From a virus: a stretch of DNA of 34,103 nt. The stretch is taken from the IMG/VR virus record IMGVR_UViG_3300049489_000433, positions 1 through 34,103 of that record; one strand, given 5' to 3'. The notes under the pieces were generated by a model. The model saw only the letters and a list, made by a program, of their open reading frames with translations. It was not told the DNA's origin and did not search any database. The position numbers and the translations under genes were made by a program. Positions 13,480 through 21,136 of this stretch are shown here, one piece after another (the stretch's first letter is position 1; every line of letters begins with the position of its first letter).

Positions 13480-14463
13480 ATGCCTATTCTTACAACTCAA
13501 TTCAATGACTTAGTGAAGAACGCTAACGTCATGTGGCGAGAGGAATACGAGAAGGTGCCTAAGGCTGCTCGTCAGCTGTACGACATCATCGGAAATGAAA
13601 ACCTCACTTCTGAGTATTCACACATCGACAGTCCTGGATTTGCCCGCCGAAAGGATCAGGGTTCTCCTTACACTGTTGGTTCGCCTAAGCAGGGTTACAC
13701 CCTAAACCTTACAAAGTCCCGCATCGGTCTTCGTGACTCGATCACTTGGGAAATGCGTAAGTATGACAAGTACCGCGAGATCGAGAAAAAGATGCGCGGT
13801 CTTGGTGAGTCAACTGCAGAGCGTATCGAGCTTGACCTTACCCACATGTTCACCTTCGGCCTTCAGGGTGCGAGTTACACGAACATGGACGGTGAGACAG
13901 TCAACACCGTTACCGGAGATGGTCTTGCTATCTTCTCTAACTCTCACACCATTACAGGCTCGTCTACTGTTGTAGATAACCTTAACGGTACTGCAGCGTT
14001 CAACCGCTCAAACCTTGAGGCAGCAGAGCGTCTCTTCCGTAACATGGTCAACATGAACGACGTGAAGGTTACGCCGAAGCCTAACACGATCATCACTTCT
14101 GATGATCCAGCTGTAGAGAACGTTGTGAAGGAGTTCCTTCGCTCTGTTGACGCTCCTGATACTGCAGAGCGCTCAACGAACGTTTACAAGGGTAAGTACC
14201 AGCACATCTCGCTTCCGTACCTTGCTACTGATGCAAACGGCGCTCCTTCCTCAACTGGACGTTATTACTGGATGCTTGCAGATCTTTCTAAGAAAGATGC
14301 AATCTGTGAGTTCTCAGAAATGCCTACCTTCACCATGGCAACTCCTGGTGGAAACGGCGATGACTTCGATACTGATGACTGGAAGGCTAAGTCTTCCGCG
14401 TCTTACGCATACGGAGTTCTCGACTACAAGTGGATCGTTGGTGCAGCTGCTACAACTCTCTAG
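13480..14463 (+). CDS. Major capsid protein, HK97-fold type (327 aa)
   Basis: Length, location after the scaffold-like gene and the GDGLAIFSNSHT motif (146-157), which corresponds to the GDGLxLFSxxHP motif in a large group of HK97-fold capsid proteins (including Mu gpT-like ones), support this. A long helical segment near 93-125 fits the spine helix region. Codon use is very regular, as expected of a highly expressed gene. There is no Shine-Dalgarno; the leader ends TTTATCCAT. No maturation cleavage site can be read. Confidence 0.9.
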   Translation: MPILTTQFNDLVKNANVMWREEYEKVPKAARQLYDIIGNENLTSEYSHIDSPGFARRKDQGSPYTVGSPKQGYTLNLTKSRIGLRDSITWEMRKYDKYREIEKKMRGLGESTAERIELDLTHMFTFGLQGASYTNMDGETVNTVTGDGLAIFSNSHTITGSSTVVDNLNGTAAFNRSNLEAAERLFRNMVNMNDVKVTPKPNTIITSDDPAVENVVKEFLRSVDAPDTAERSTNVYKGKYQHISLPYLATDANGAPSSTGRYYWMLADLSKKDAICEFSEMPTFTMATPGGNGDDFDTDDWKAKSSASYAYGVLDYKWIVGAAATTL

Positions 14464-14523
14464 GTCATTACAAAGTTAATCTGCGGATGTGGAGTGTGGG
14501 TTCTAGCCCTTCGAGTAATGACC
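14463..14523. repeat. 9-bp inverted repeat after the capsid gene
   Basis: GGTCATTAC (14463-14471) pairs with GTAATGACC (14515-14523). GTGGAGTGTGG inside the loop can pair partly with the CCAC-containing stretch downstream of the second arm, so an interleaved, pseudoknot-like fold is possible. It overlaps the last base of the capsid stop codon. Confidence 0.5.
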
Positions 14524-14563
14524 GAGGGAACTGCTTCCACAAATTCCACTCACGACAAACACT

Positions 14564-15070
14564 ATGGGTAATTACGATTCAGGTCGCGCAACAGATCTAG
14601 GTGGAGTGAATATCGAACAGCGCCGAGCCGATTCCTTGAACGGCATCCGGTTTGACGCTACTCGTACTACGCCTTCTTCTGCTAACGACATAATGCTTTA
14701 CAGGAACGGTTCAGATCTTTACTTCTGGAACGGCTCTGTAGCGAGGTGTTTGAACCTCGCAGAGAAGGTCATTTTCTCTGGCACAGAGACGATCGCTGCT
14801 GGTGGTACATCAACAGCTTTGTCTTTGACGAAAACGGTTCACTACATTGACGCAGACGCAGGTGGCGACACCTTCACTCTCGCTGATGGAGTAAACGGTC
14901 AGATCATGACGATTCTGCTCACGTCGAGTACTGGTGTTGCTACTATCACTCCTACAAATCTTGCGGGAGGAACGAGTGTCACACTGAACGCTGACGGAGA
15001 TACTGTTGTTCTTCAATTCATGGACACTGAGTGGTTCATTCTTGGAGGTAACAGCTATGCAGTTTCTTAG
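14564..15070 (+). CDS. Beta-rich virion protein, fibre/decoration type (168 aa)
   Basis: The protein reads as short beta strands rich in T, G, A and D. The segment SSANDIMLYRNGSDLYFWNG (38-57) is like the head-binding or shaft parts of phage tail fibres, and the end (ADGDTVVLQFMDTEWFILGG) resembles a common C-terminal beta motif in phage surface proteins. It directly follows the capsid gene, so it could decorate the head. Not assigned to a defined family. Confidence 0.6.
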   Translation: MGNYDSGRATDLGGVNIEQRRADSLNGIRFDATRTTPSSANDIMLYRNGSDLYFWNGSVARCLNLAEKVIFSGTETIAAGGTSTALSLTKTVHYIDADAGGDTFTLADGVNGQIMTILLTSSTGVATITPTNLAGGTSVTLNADGDTVVLQFMDTEWFILGGNSYAVS

Positions 15071-15076
15071 TTCTTA

Positions 15077-15165
15077 TCATTGAACTTTTCCTCTCTTCCT
15101 CATCATTCGAGTGCTGCTAGGTACATCAAGCTTGATGATGGGAGAGAGAAACAAAAGTTGAATAA
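15077..15165. repeat. Long imperfect hairpin with internal palindrome
   Basis: The stretch around 15077-15107 pairs imperfectly over about 25 bases with 15134-15165 (matching ATCAT, CTCTC and AACTTTT blocks). Between and into the second arm lies a perfect 14-bp palindrome, CATCAAGCTTGATG (15124-15137). It fills most of the 106-base gap between two virion genes. Confidence 0.55.
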
Positions 15166-15176
15166 TCAATCCCCTT

Positions 15177-15740
15177 ATGTCTAATCGAACATTTAACCTT
15201 CCTTCGATCTTCACGTTTCAGTTTGCTGTTACTGCGGCAGGAACTCCTGAGCAGTTGTCTCTTAAGAGACGCAGCACAACGATTGCTTTCGTTGAGGGCG
15301 GCGCTTCTGCAGACACTATTACCGACAGCGGTAACTTGTTTCTAGTATCTGGCTTCCAGCCGGGTGATCAGATCACTGTGTCTGGCTCAGCTTCAAATGA
15401 CGGCACTTACGTCATTAAGACGGTCACTGCGGGTACAATTACCCTCATTGACGCAAATGATCTCACCGACGAGTCAGCTGGTGCCACGGTGAAAATAACG
15501 GCACCCAAAGCCATCCCGGATGGTATTGGTGTAACAATAAAAGCGAAGACAGCAAATACCGGGAATATCCATCTTGCCCACAGTTCCGCGTCTGCACTCA
15601 ACTCAGCTAACGGAGCCTTCGTGCTTGATAGCAACGAATCAGTGGGTCTGCAGGTAACTAATATCAGCGACATCTGGTTGGATGCTTCAGTAAGTGGTGA
15701 GGCTGTCGAGGTGATCTTTGAGAAGGCGATACAAGCTTAA
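15177..15740 (+). CDS. Beta-rich virion protein with Ig-like segment (187 aa)
   Basis: Residues 42-105 (DTITDSGNLFLVSGFQPGD...GSASNDGTYVIKTV...ITL) follow the pattern of a common beta-sandwich module in phage structural proteins, in which a 'sudden change, then GTYxIxxVxxxTITL' motif repeats. The C-terminus is also beta. It is likely exposed on the head or tail. The start has no Shine-Dalgarno. Exact placement in the particle is unknown. Confidence 0.65.
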   Translation: MSNRTFNLPSIFTFQFAVTAAGTPEQLSLKRRSTTIAFVEGGASADTITDSGNLFLVSGFQPGDQITVSGSASNDGTYVIKTVTAGTITLIDANDLTDESAGATVKITAPKAIPDGIGVTIKAKTANTGNIHLAHSSASALNSANGAFVLDSNESVGLQVTNISDIWLDASVSGEAVEVIFEKAIQA

Positions 15741-15750
15741 CCTCTACTAT

Positions 15751-16245
15751 ATGTCTGGATTTAACACACCGAACAAAGTTGTAAATCCTCTCCCTGACGA
15801 ACTAGAGAAGAAGATAGAAAAAATAAATTCTTATTTAGCGGAAGGTAGGGAGGAACTAGATAAACTAGAGAACCTAAAGAAGTCTCTGGGTGAGATGATC
15901 ACTTCTCTCAAAGAGCAAGTTGCTACACTTGAGAAGAAAAAGGCCGACTTGGAAAAAGTATGCGTTCAGTTCGCTGATCAAAAGATATCTGGTGAAAAGT
16001 CTCTTGCTGAGCTTAAGAACACCCTCCTACTGGAAAATACAAAGATCGACGAGGCAAGGAAGATTCTTAAGGAAGAGGAGGAGAAGGCAAGACTGATTAT
16101 TGCTGATGTTGAGAAGAGAGAAAAGGATGTTGCTGATAAGGAAGCAACTATGCGTATATACGCAAAGAGCTTGGAAGAAAAGGAAAAGAAGTTGGATGCG
16201 TATGCAGATAAACTGAAGCGATTTGTTGATCAGGTAAAGTCGTAA
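15751..16245 (+). CDS. Coiled-coil protein (164 aa)
   Basis: After a short N-terminal arm (SGFNTPNKVVNPLPDE) nearly the whole protein (about 17-160) is a charged heptad-repeat helix rich in E, K and L, probably a long coiled coil. It ends KSLEEKEKKLDAYADKLKRF, similar in style to the end of the second coiled-coil protein (20339-21124). The frame is open to 15718, but the ATG at 15751 follows the upstream stop by 10 bases. It could be a virion spacer, a trimerisation factor for fibres or an assembly chaperone. Confidence 0.7.
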   Translation: MSGFNTPNKVVNPLPDELEKKIEKINSYLAEGREELDKLENLKKSLGEMITSLKEQVATLEKKKADLEKVCVQFADQKISGEKSLAELKNTLLLENTKIDEARKILKEEEEKARLIIADVEKREKDVADKEATMRIYAKSLEEKEKKLDAYADKLKRFVDQVKS

Positions 16246-16255
16246 CAAAACTCTT

Positions 16256-16639
16256 ATGTCAGATTCAACGACACTATCATCATTGGATATTGGCACACTG
16301 ATAACTCAAACTGATTCGCTTGAGGCGTTGCTGACAAGTATTGACGACAAGATACAAAACGGTGGCACAGCCACACAGTCAAGTGTGGCTGATACTGCAA
16401 GCTCGACCACGATACTGGCATCTAACGCGAATAGGCTTGGGGCTACAGTGGCAAACGATAGCTCTGCTGTACTGTATTTGCTTCTTGGTTCAGGCACAGC
16501 CTCTGCGACAAACTACACAGCAAGGGTGGTACAATATGCTTATTATGAGACCCCATTTGGTTACACAGGTCAAATCAATGGTGTATGGGCATCTGACCCT
16601 GGAACTGGAGGTGCGAGGGTTACTGAAATAACTGCCTAG
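16256..16639 (+). CDS. Small virion protein of widespread phage beta type (127 aa)
   Basis: Residues 56-127 match a recurrent phage structural pattern: NRLGATVANDSSAVLYLLLG, then TNYTARV, YYETPFGYTGQINGVWAS and a final RVTEI. Proteins with this pattern are frequent in head-tail and tail modules and are thought to form small beta barrels or sandwiches. The first 50 residues are helical and polar. It overlaps nothing and follows the coiled-coil gene by 10 bases. Confidence 0.65.
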   Translation: MSDSTTLSSLDIGTLITQTDSLEALLTSIDDKIQNGGTATQSSVADTASSTTILASNANRLGATVANDSSAVLYLLLGSGTASATNYTARVVQYAYYETPFGYTGQINGVWASDPGTGGARVTEITA

Positions 16640-16640
16640 T

Positions 16641-16928
16641 ATGCCACTATACCCGCCACCATCAACGTCATTAGGGGGAATAGGAGACACATTTGAGACA
16701 GTCTCTAGGAACCTTGAATCGTATGACTATGATATCACCTACTCGGGTGGTGCAGTAGATACCATAACGTATGACCTTGGCGGTGGGTTGCAGGTAGTTA
16801 AAACCCTTGGGTACACCAGTGGAGATGTAACCAGCATAACTCTGTCTGGAGATACTCCTGGTGGAATAAGTTTAACGAAGACAATCACTTACACGTCAGG
16901 AGATGTGACGGGGATTGCTTACACTTAA
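16641..16928 (+). CDS. Small beta-hairpin-repeat protein (95 aa)
   Basis: A YTSGDVTxI unit occurs twice (57-65 and 84-92) and a related YSGGAVDTITYD unit at 34-45, so the protein consists of short repeated beta hairpins like those in fibre shafts. The proline-rich start (PLYPPPSTSLGGIGD) may be an attachment arm. One base separates it from the previous gene. Function is not identified. Confidence 0.55.
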   Translation: MPLYPPPSTSLGGIGDTFETVSRNLESYDYDITYSGGAVDTITYDLGGGLQVVKTLGYTSGDVTSITLSGDTPGGISLTKTITYTSGDVTGIAYT

Positions 16929-16939
16929 TAATTACAATT

Positions 16940-17380
16940 ATGTCAAAAGGAAATACATTCGAAAACGATCTGCTTCAGTTGATCTTTAACAACGTAGATA
17001 TCGCAGACATTGGAGACGCCAGTGGTTTGCAGAATAGTGCAACCGCTGGAAGTTTGTACATTGCTCTGCATACAGCAGACCCAGGTGAGGCAGGCACAGC
17101 AGCAACAAGTGAGTCTGCATATGGTTCATATGCACGTCAAGCAGTCGCACGTTCTGGTTCTGGTTGGACTGTATCTGGTAACTCAGCGACAAACTTTGCA
17201 TTGATTCAATTCCCGGAGTGTACATCTGGTTCAGAAACTATCAGTTACGTATCCATAACTACAGCATCTTCTGGAACAAGTAAGATCCTGTATTCGGGAG
17301 CATTGAGTGCTTCTCGCTCTGTATCGTCCGGTATTCAGCCACAGTTCGCCGCTACAGCATTAACAGTAACTGAAGACTAA
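16940..17380 (+). CDS. Virion protein with LYIALHTADPGEAG motif (146 aa)
   Basis: SLYIALHTADPGEAGTA (38-54) followed by YGSYARQAV (61-69) is a conserved signature seen in many phage tail or fibre-associated proteins of about 130-160 residues. The rest is beta-rich with Ser, Thr and Gly. It is therefore a genuine structural protein family, although its place in the particle is not well established. It is followed 1 base later by a small zinc-binding gene. Confidence 0.7.
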   Translation: MSKGNTFENDLLQLIFNNVDIADIGDASGLQNSATAGSLYIALHTADPGEAGTAATSESAYGSYARQAVARSGSGWTVSGNSATNFALIQFPECTSGSETISYVSITTASSGTSKILYSGALSASRSVSSGIQPQFAATALTVTED

Positions 17381-17381
17381 T

Positions 17382-17513
17382 ATGCACTGTAAAGAATGTG
17401 GTAAGGAGGCAAAGATAGTTGAAGGTAATCTTGTTAAGGAGTGCGAATGCAAGGCTCCTGTTATTGCAGAAATGAAAGCGGAGGTAATTGGTGAGGGAGG
17501 AATAAAAGCATAA
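17382..17513 (+). CDS. Tiny zinc-knuckle protein (43 aa)
   Basis: C3-x2-C6 and C21-x-C23 give four cysteines in a spacing fit for one zinc ion. The remaining tail is acidic and then Gly-rich. It starts one base after the previous stop and ends 4 bases before the next start, which is typical of a real gene in this compact operon. Its presence among fibre-type genes is unusual. No function is recognised. Confidence 0.6.
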   Translation: MHCKECGKEAKIVEGNLVKECECKAPVIAEMKAEVIGEGGIKA

Positions 17514-17517
17514 AACC

Positions 17518-18387
17518 ATGGCTGGTTTCACAGGCATAAAAGACATAGTTGATGCAGAACTCGAAGGCAGGGTTCGTAACTATCAGTGGAGAAAAACTCC
17601 GTCGCAAGTTACGACTGCAGGTATCTGGTTCGATTTGGCGAATGCGTCTGGTATGCCACCTGCTAAACAATGGTTTGATGCCGCACCCCTTACTGCGACA
17701 CAAATCAAGCAATCAACTGACAAGGGAATTTATCACGGTCCTAACGTTTCAACCTCTCAGAAGTACCTGAGAAAAACAATAAATTGGTCAAGCTCAGCGA
17801 CTCCCCTTCCGATGACAATGCAGCTTTGTGATTATTTGTTGTACTACCCTACTGTTGACGACTCAGAAACTGGACTGCAGGAGATGGATAATACAAACAC
17901 CTTGCCTCGATATACAGATGGTGTGGGAGTGCAGATGATGGCAATCACGACAGGAGCTAGAACTGGAGGTCAAACATTCAATGTTACCTACACAAATAGC
18001 GACGGTGTTGCTGGCAGGGTGTCTAAAACAATGACTCAGAATACTTCTTCAATTCTTGGTACGGTGACAACAACTGTATTAACTCCAACAAACAACACCT
18101 CCGGTGGCCCATTTATAGGTCTCCAGGATGGAGATTCTGGGGTAAGAAGTATCGAGTCTGTTCAAATGAACGGTATCGATTCTGGCTTCATGACACTGAT
18201 TCTGGTGAAGCCTCTTGCTGAAACATTCATTCGAGAGAACAGTGCTCCTGTGGAAATTGACCATCTCATTCACCATAATCAGCTCCCTCGTATTTACGAT
18301 GACGCCTTCCTTGGATACCTCTGTTTACCTAACGGTTCGCTCGCAAGCGTTGTCCTATCAGGCACGTTGAAAATTGTTTGGAATTAA
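17518..18387 (+). CDS. Virion protein, paralogue of the next gene (289 aa)
   Basis: A globular, beta-rich protein. It shares several blocks in order with the following gene: MxGFxxxxxIxDA at the start, LPRYTxGxGVQ (about residue 130), LQxGDxGxxxIxxxQ (about 200-215) and the ending LPRIYDxAxL...LSGTLKIVWN. An ancient tandem duplication is therefore clear. The proteins may be fibre or spike subunits or head-surface proteins. No enzymatic motif is seen. Confidence 0.7.
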   Translation: MAGFTGIKDIVDAELEGRVRNYQWRKTPSQVTTAGIWFDLANASGMPPAKQWFDAAPLTATQIKQSTDKGIYHGPNVSTSQKYLRKTINWSSSATPLPMTMQLCDYLLYYPTVDDSETGLQEMDNTNTLPRYTDGVGVQMMAITTGARTGGQTFNVTYTNSDGVAGRVSKTMTQNTSSILGTVTTTVLTPTNNTSGGPFIGLQDGDSGVRSIESVQMNGIDSGFMTLILVKPLAETFIRENSAPVEIDHLIHHNQLPRIYDDAFLGYLCLPNGSLASVVLSGTLKIVWN

Positions 18388-18404
18388 TAAATAATTAAAC
18401 CTAT

Positions 18405-19577
18405 ATGCCAGGCTTCGCTTCATTCGATCAAATAATAGATGCAAACTCGTCAGGACGGACTTTTAAGACCGTGTGGGGTAAAAACTTTAATCCCACCACT
18501 GCTGCTGTGGCAAACGAATATCACACTCTCTTCCGTGGAGCTGGAAACCCAGGTGCTGACGCCCTGTTCAATACCGGCACTAACCTTTTGTTCCAGGGGA
18601 TAATTGACTCAACAACAAGTGCTGGAACAATGCAGCACGGAGGAAATGTGCAGCCTACTTATTATAAATATCTTCAATCTCTTTCTGCTCAGACAGCAGC
18701 AGCTACGGTGGTCCCTGGCGTTCTTAAGCTTGTAGACGTGGTGGGCTTCTACCGCGTTACTTCAGTAACAACAACATCAGCCCAGGCTACAACGAACACT
18801 CTTGGTTTCGGAGATACATTTACCGCTGACGCAAGTACAGACGTTATTACATGGTCGTCAACGACAAACATTCCTTCCAATATCCTTCTCGGTACTCGTG
18901 TACGATTAACTACTACAACAACTCTTCCTGGCGGGCTTGCAACCGCTACAGACTATTACGTGATCCGTGTATCGGACACTACTTGCAAGCTAGCAACTTC
19001 ATACGCAAACGCAGTGGCTGGTACCGCCATAAACATTACTGATGCAGGAACTGGTACCCACACGATGTCTCGTCTTCTTCCTCGCTACACGAACGGGGCT
19101 GGTGTGCAGGCGATATTCTTTAACTCAAACTCAACAGCGCTCGGGGCAGCCACGCCGAACCTTTCTCTTGGTTACACAAACAGTGCACAAGCAACTTCAC
19201 GCGCAACTCCCACAGTGCTCCCTATCGGTAAAACAGCAGCTTCCAACAGTATTATTCTGTACACCGGAGCAACAGGTACGGGTAAGTATAACTATACCGT
19301 GCCTCTTCAGGCGGGAGACGCTGGTATCGCGGAAATAAACACAATTCAAAATTCGACATCGTATGTCTCTGGCGAGTACAGCGTTGCTCTTATTAAAGAG
19401 ATTGCCGAGGTTCCGCTTTCTATCCTTGGACAGACGACGATGGAAAACCTAGTTACAGAAATACCTTCTCTTCCTCGTATATATGATGGTGCCGCTTTGT
19501 ACTGGATATGGGGTTCTGGTGTTGCAACGCCAGCGTCAGCTGCTTTCTCTGGAACTCTAAACTTCGTATGGAATTAA
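18405..19577 (+). CDS. Virion protein, paralogue with inserted beta domain (390 aa)
   Basis: The framework matches the preceding gene, but about 100 extra residues are inserted (about 122-222). The insert carries a widespread phage domain pattern: FTADASTDVITW, TTTTLPGGLATATDYYVIRV, TTCKLATSY, INITDAGTGTHT. Such inserts decorate tail and fibre proteins and may bind the host surface. The C-terminus (FSGTLNFVWN) is nearly the same as its neighbour's. Two paralogues, one decorated, suggest either subunits of a mixed oligomer or alternative receptor binders. Confidence 0.75.
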   Translation: MPGFASFDQIIDANSSGRTFKTVWGKNFNPTTAAVANEYHTLFRGAGNPGADALFNTGTNLLFQGIIDSTTSAGTMQHGGNVQPTYYKYLQSLSAQTAAATVVPGVLKLVDVVGFYRVTSVTTTSAQATTNTLGFGDTFTADASTDVITWSSTTNIPSNILLGTRVRLTTTTTLPGGLATATDYYVIRVSDTTCKLATSYANAVAGTAINITDAGTGTHTMSRLLPRYTNGAGVQAIFFNSNSTALGAATPNLSLGYTNSAQATSRATPTVLPIGKTAASNSIILYTGATGTGKYNYTVPLQAGDAGIAEINTIQNSTSYVSGEYSVALIKEIAEVPLSILGQTTMENLVTEIPSLPRIYDGAALYWIWGSGVATPASAAFSGTLNFVWN

Positions 19578-19581
19578 CTCT

Positions 19582-20331
19582 ATGATATTGGGGAATGTAT
19601 CACAGTACAATTTTAACTCCTATCGTCAACGGGGTGCTTTCGGGGACCGAATGACGAATTATAAACCGAGCACCTGGTGCTCGGTTTATTTGCCAGACAC
19701 AACCTCTACTTCGCTGATGAAGCGGGCGTGTTTCCCTTCGGGAACGCAGCCGCCTTATTCATGGCTTCTTGCTTTCAAGGGAGGTGAATTATCCTCGACT
19801 AATAAGATAAGTGGTTCCGGGACCTTGAGCGCGAACCAGTCTAACGGGATAAACATAGAGGCTGATCTTGATGGGACCGGCACAATATCAACAGCTTCTC
19901 TTGCTCTGGTTACTTCTATGATCGCTGCATTGACCGGCTCAGGGACCTTAACTGCCTCTATGGTTGGTACGGTGCAGTTGGCAGCTGCTTTGACCGGCTC
20001 AGGGACCCTTGCGGGTGCCATGAACGTTCTTGCTGGACTTTCTGCATCCTTGACAGGAACAGGCTCTATTGTGGCTGATTTGAAGGGTAAACTGTTCATG
20101 GAAGCTGACATCTTCGTTAATGCCGGCACTGCGACTACTGTGGAAATAGCTTCTGCTGTTTGGGAGGAACTTGCCGCTGACCACAATACCTCTGGAACCA
20201 TGGGCGAAAAGCTCAATGCAGCGGGCACTGCAGGAGATCCATGGACCACGGATTTGACCTCGTACAACACGGCGAATACCGCAGGAAAGACACTGAAACA
20301 GATTAAGTCAATCGGCCAGGCAGGGTTATAA
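19582..20331 (+). CDS. Repeat fibre protein with five 20-residue repeats (249 aa)
   Basis: Residues 74-173 are five exact-length 20-residue units, each centred on G(S/T)G(T/S)(L/I) (for example ALTGSGTLTA), pointing to a trimeric beta-fibre or beta-helical shaft. After it, AVWEELAADHNTSGTMGEKL (about 189-208) is a motif very common in phage tail fibres. The first 65 residues are rich in aromatic and basic residues and might be an attachment domain. A 29-bp palindrome lies inside the 5' part of the gene. Likely a tail or head fibre. Confidence 0.75.
   Translation: MILGNVSQYNFNSYRQRGAFGDRMTNYKPSTWCSVYLPDTTSTSLMKRACFPSGTQPPYSWLLAFKGGELSSTNKISGSGTLSANQSNGINIEADLDGTGTISTASLALVTSMIAALTGSGTLTASMVGTVQLAAALTGSGTLAGAMNVLAGLSASLTGTGSIVADLKGKLFMEADIFVNAGTATTVEIASAVWEELAADHNTSGTMGEKLNAAGTAGDPWTTDLTSYNTANTAGKTLKQIKSIGQAGL
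19661..19689. repeat. 29-bp intragenic palindrome (14-bp arms, 1-base centre)
   Basis: The arms 19661-19674 and 19676-19689 are perfectly complementary (core ACCGAGCACC/GGTGCTCGGT). As RNA it would be a very stable hairpin about 80 bases after the start codon; as DNA it could be a cruciform or protein site. The amino acids encoded (about residues 27-36) show no repeat, so the palindrome is not a by-product of protein repeats. Confidence 0.8.
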
Positions 20332-20338
20332 TATATGT

Positions 20339-21124
20339 ATGTCACTCGTCTTCTCAAAAGGTAAAAAGGATGATACTCGCAAGGTCGAAAACGATAAGGC
20401 TATTGTCCGTGGGAACCTAGAGAAAGCTGCTCTTGAAAAAGAACTGGAGCAAAAAAGGAGAGAAGTGGAGAAGCTTCAGGCGTACTTTGCGAAACTACAA
20501 AATGATGGTGTCGCTGATTTTAAAAAGAGTATTCAGAAATTGGAAGAGGAAAAAGAGAGAAAGGAGGAACTTATTTCTCATCTTGATTCTGAGATCAAGA
20601 AGAAGAAGCAGGATGTAGTTGTTGTTGAGTTTAATAAGAAGAAAGCAGAGTCTGCTCTTTCAGAAGCTCTCACTAAGAGCGCTAGTGTTAACTCATCTAT
20701 AAGGCTTTTCGAGAAAACAAAAAATGATCTTGTGAAGGAAGTGGAGATGTTGCTCTCTAAAAAAGAGAATCAGGGGAAGGAAATTAAGGCAGTAAAAACA
20801 ACTCTTGATCTGTTGTTGAAGGACGTGGCTAAGGCTCGTGCAGAATTGAAGAGCGTTGAGTATACAAAGATTAATCTAACTGAGGCCGTTGAGCAGGCAA
20901 CAAAAGAGTTGGAGAGAGTGTCTGAGATTATTTCGCTTCTTGATTCTAAGTATGAACAAGGTTTGCAGGAACACTCGTTGTTCGCTGGTGAGTTAGCTGC
21001 GATAGAGAAAGAGAAAGAAACGTTGAAGCAGAAGGAGCGTGATCTTGTTATGTATGAGAAGCGATTGGAGGATGAAAGGAAGAAAGTTGGGATTAAGAGT
21101 CCTATGGTTTTTTTGAAAAAATAA
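20339..21124 (+). CDS. Long coiled-coil protein (261 aa)
   Basis: From about residue 20 to 250 the sequence is heptad-like, rich in E, K and L and almost free of Pro and Gly, which indicates a rod-like coiled coil or helical bundle. It ends KERDLVMYEKRLEDERKKVG, resembling the end of the coiled-coil protein at 15751-16245, so the two may be distant relatives. It has no membrane segment. A role as a fibre assembly factor, spacer or internal protein is possible. Confidence 0.7.
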   Translation: MSLVFSKGKKDDTRKVENDKAIVRGNLEKAALEKELEQKRREVEKLQAYFAKLQNDGVADFKKSIQKLEEEKERKEELISHLDSEIKKKKQDVVVVEFNKKKAESALSEALTKSASVNSSIRLFEKTKNDLVKEVEMLLSKKENQGKEIKAVKTTLDLLLKDVAKARAELKSVEYTKINLTEAVEQATKELERVSEIISLLDSKYEQGLQEHSLFAGELAAIEKEKETLKQKERDLVMYEKRLEDERKKVGIKSPMVFLKK

Positions 21125-21136
21125 CTCAACACTTTT

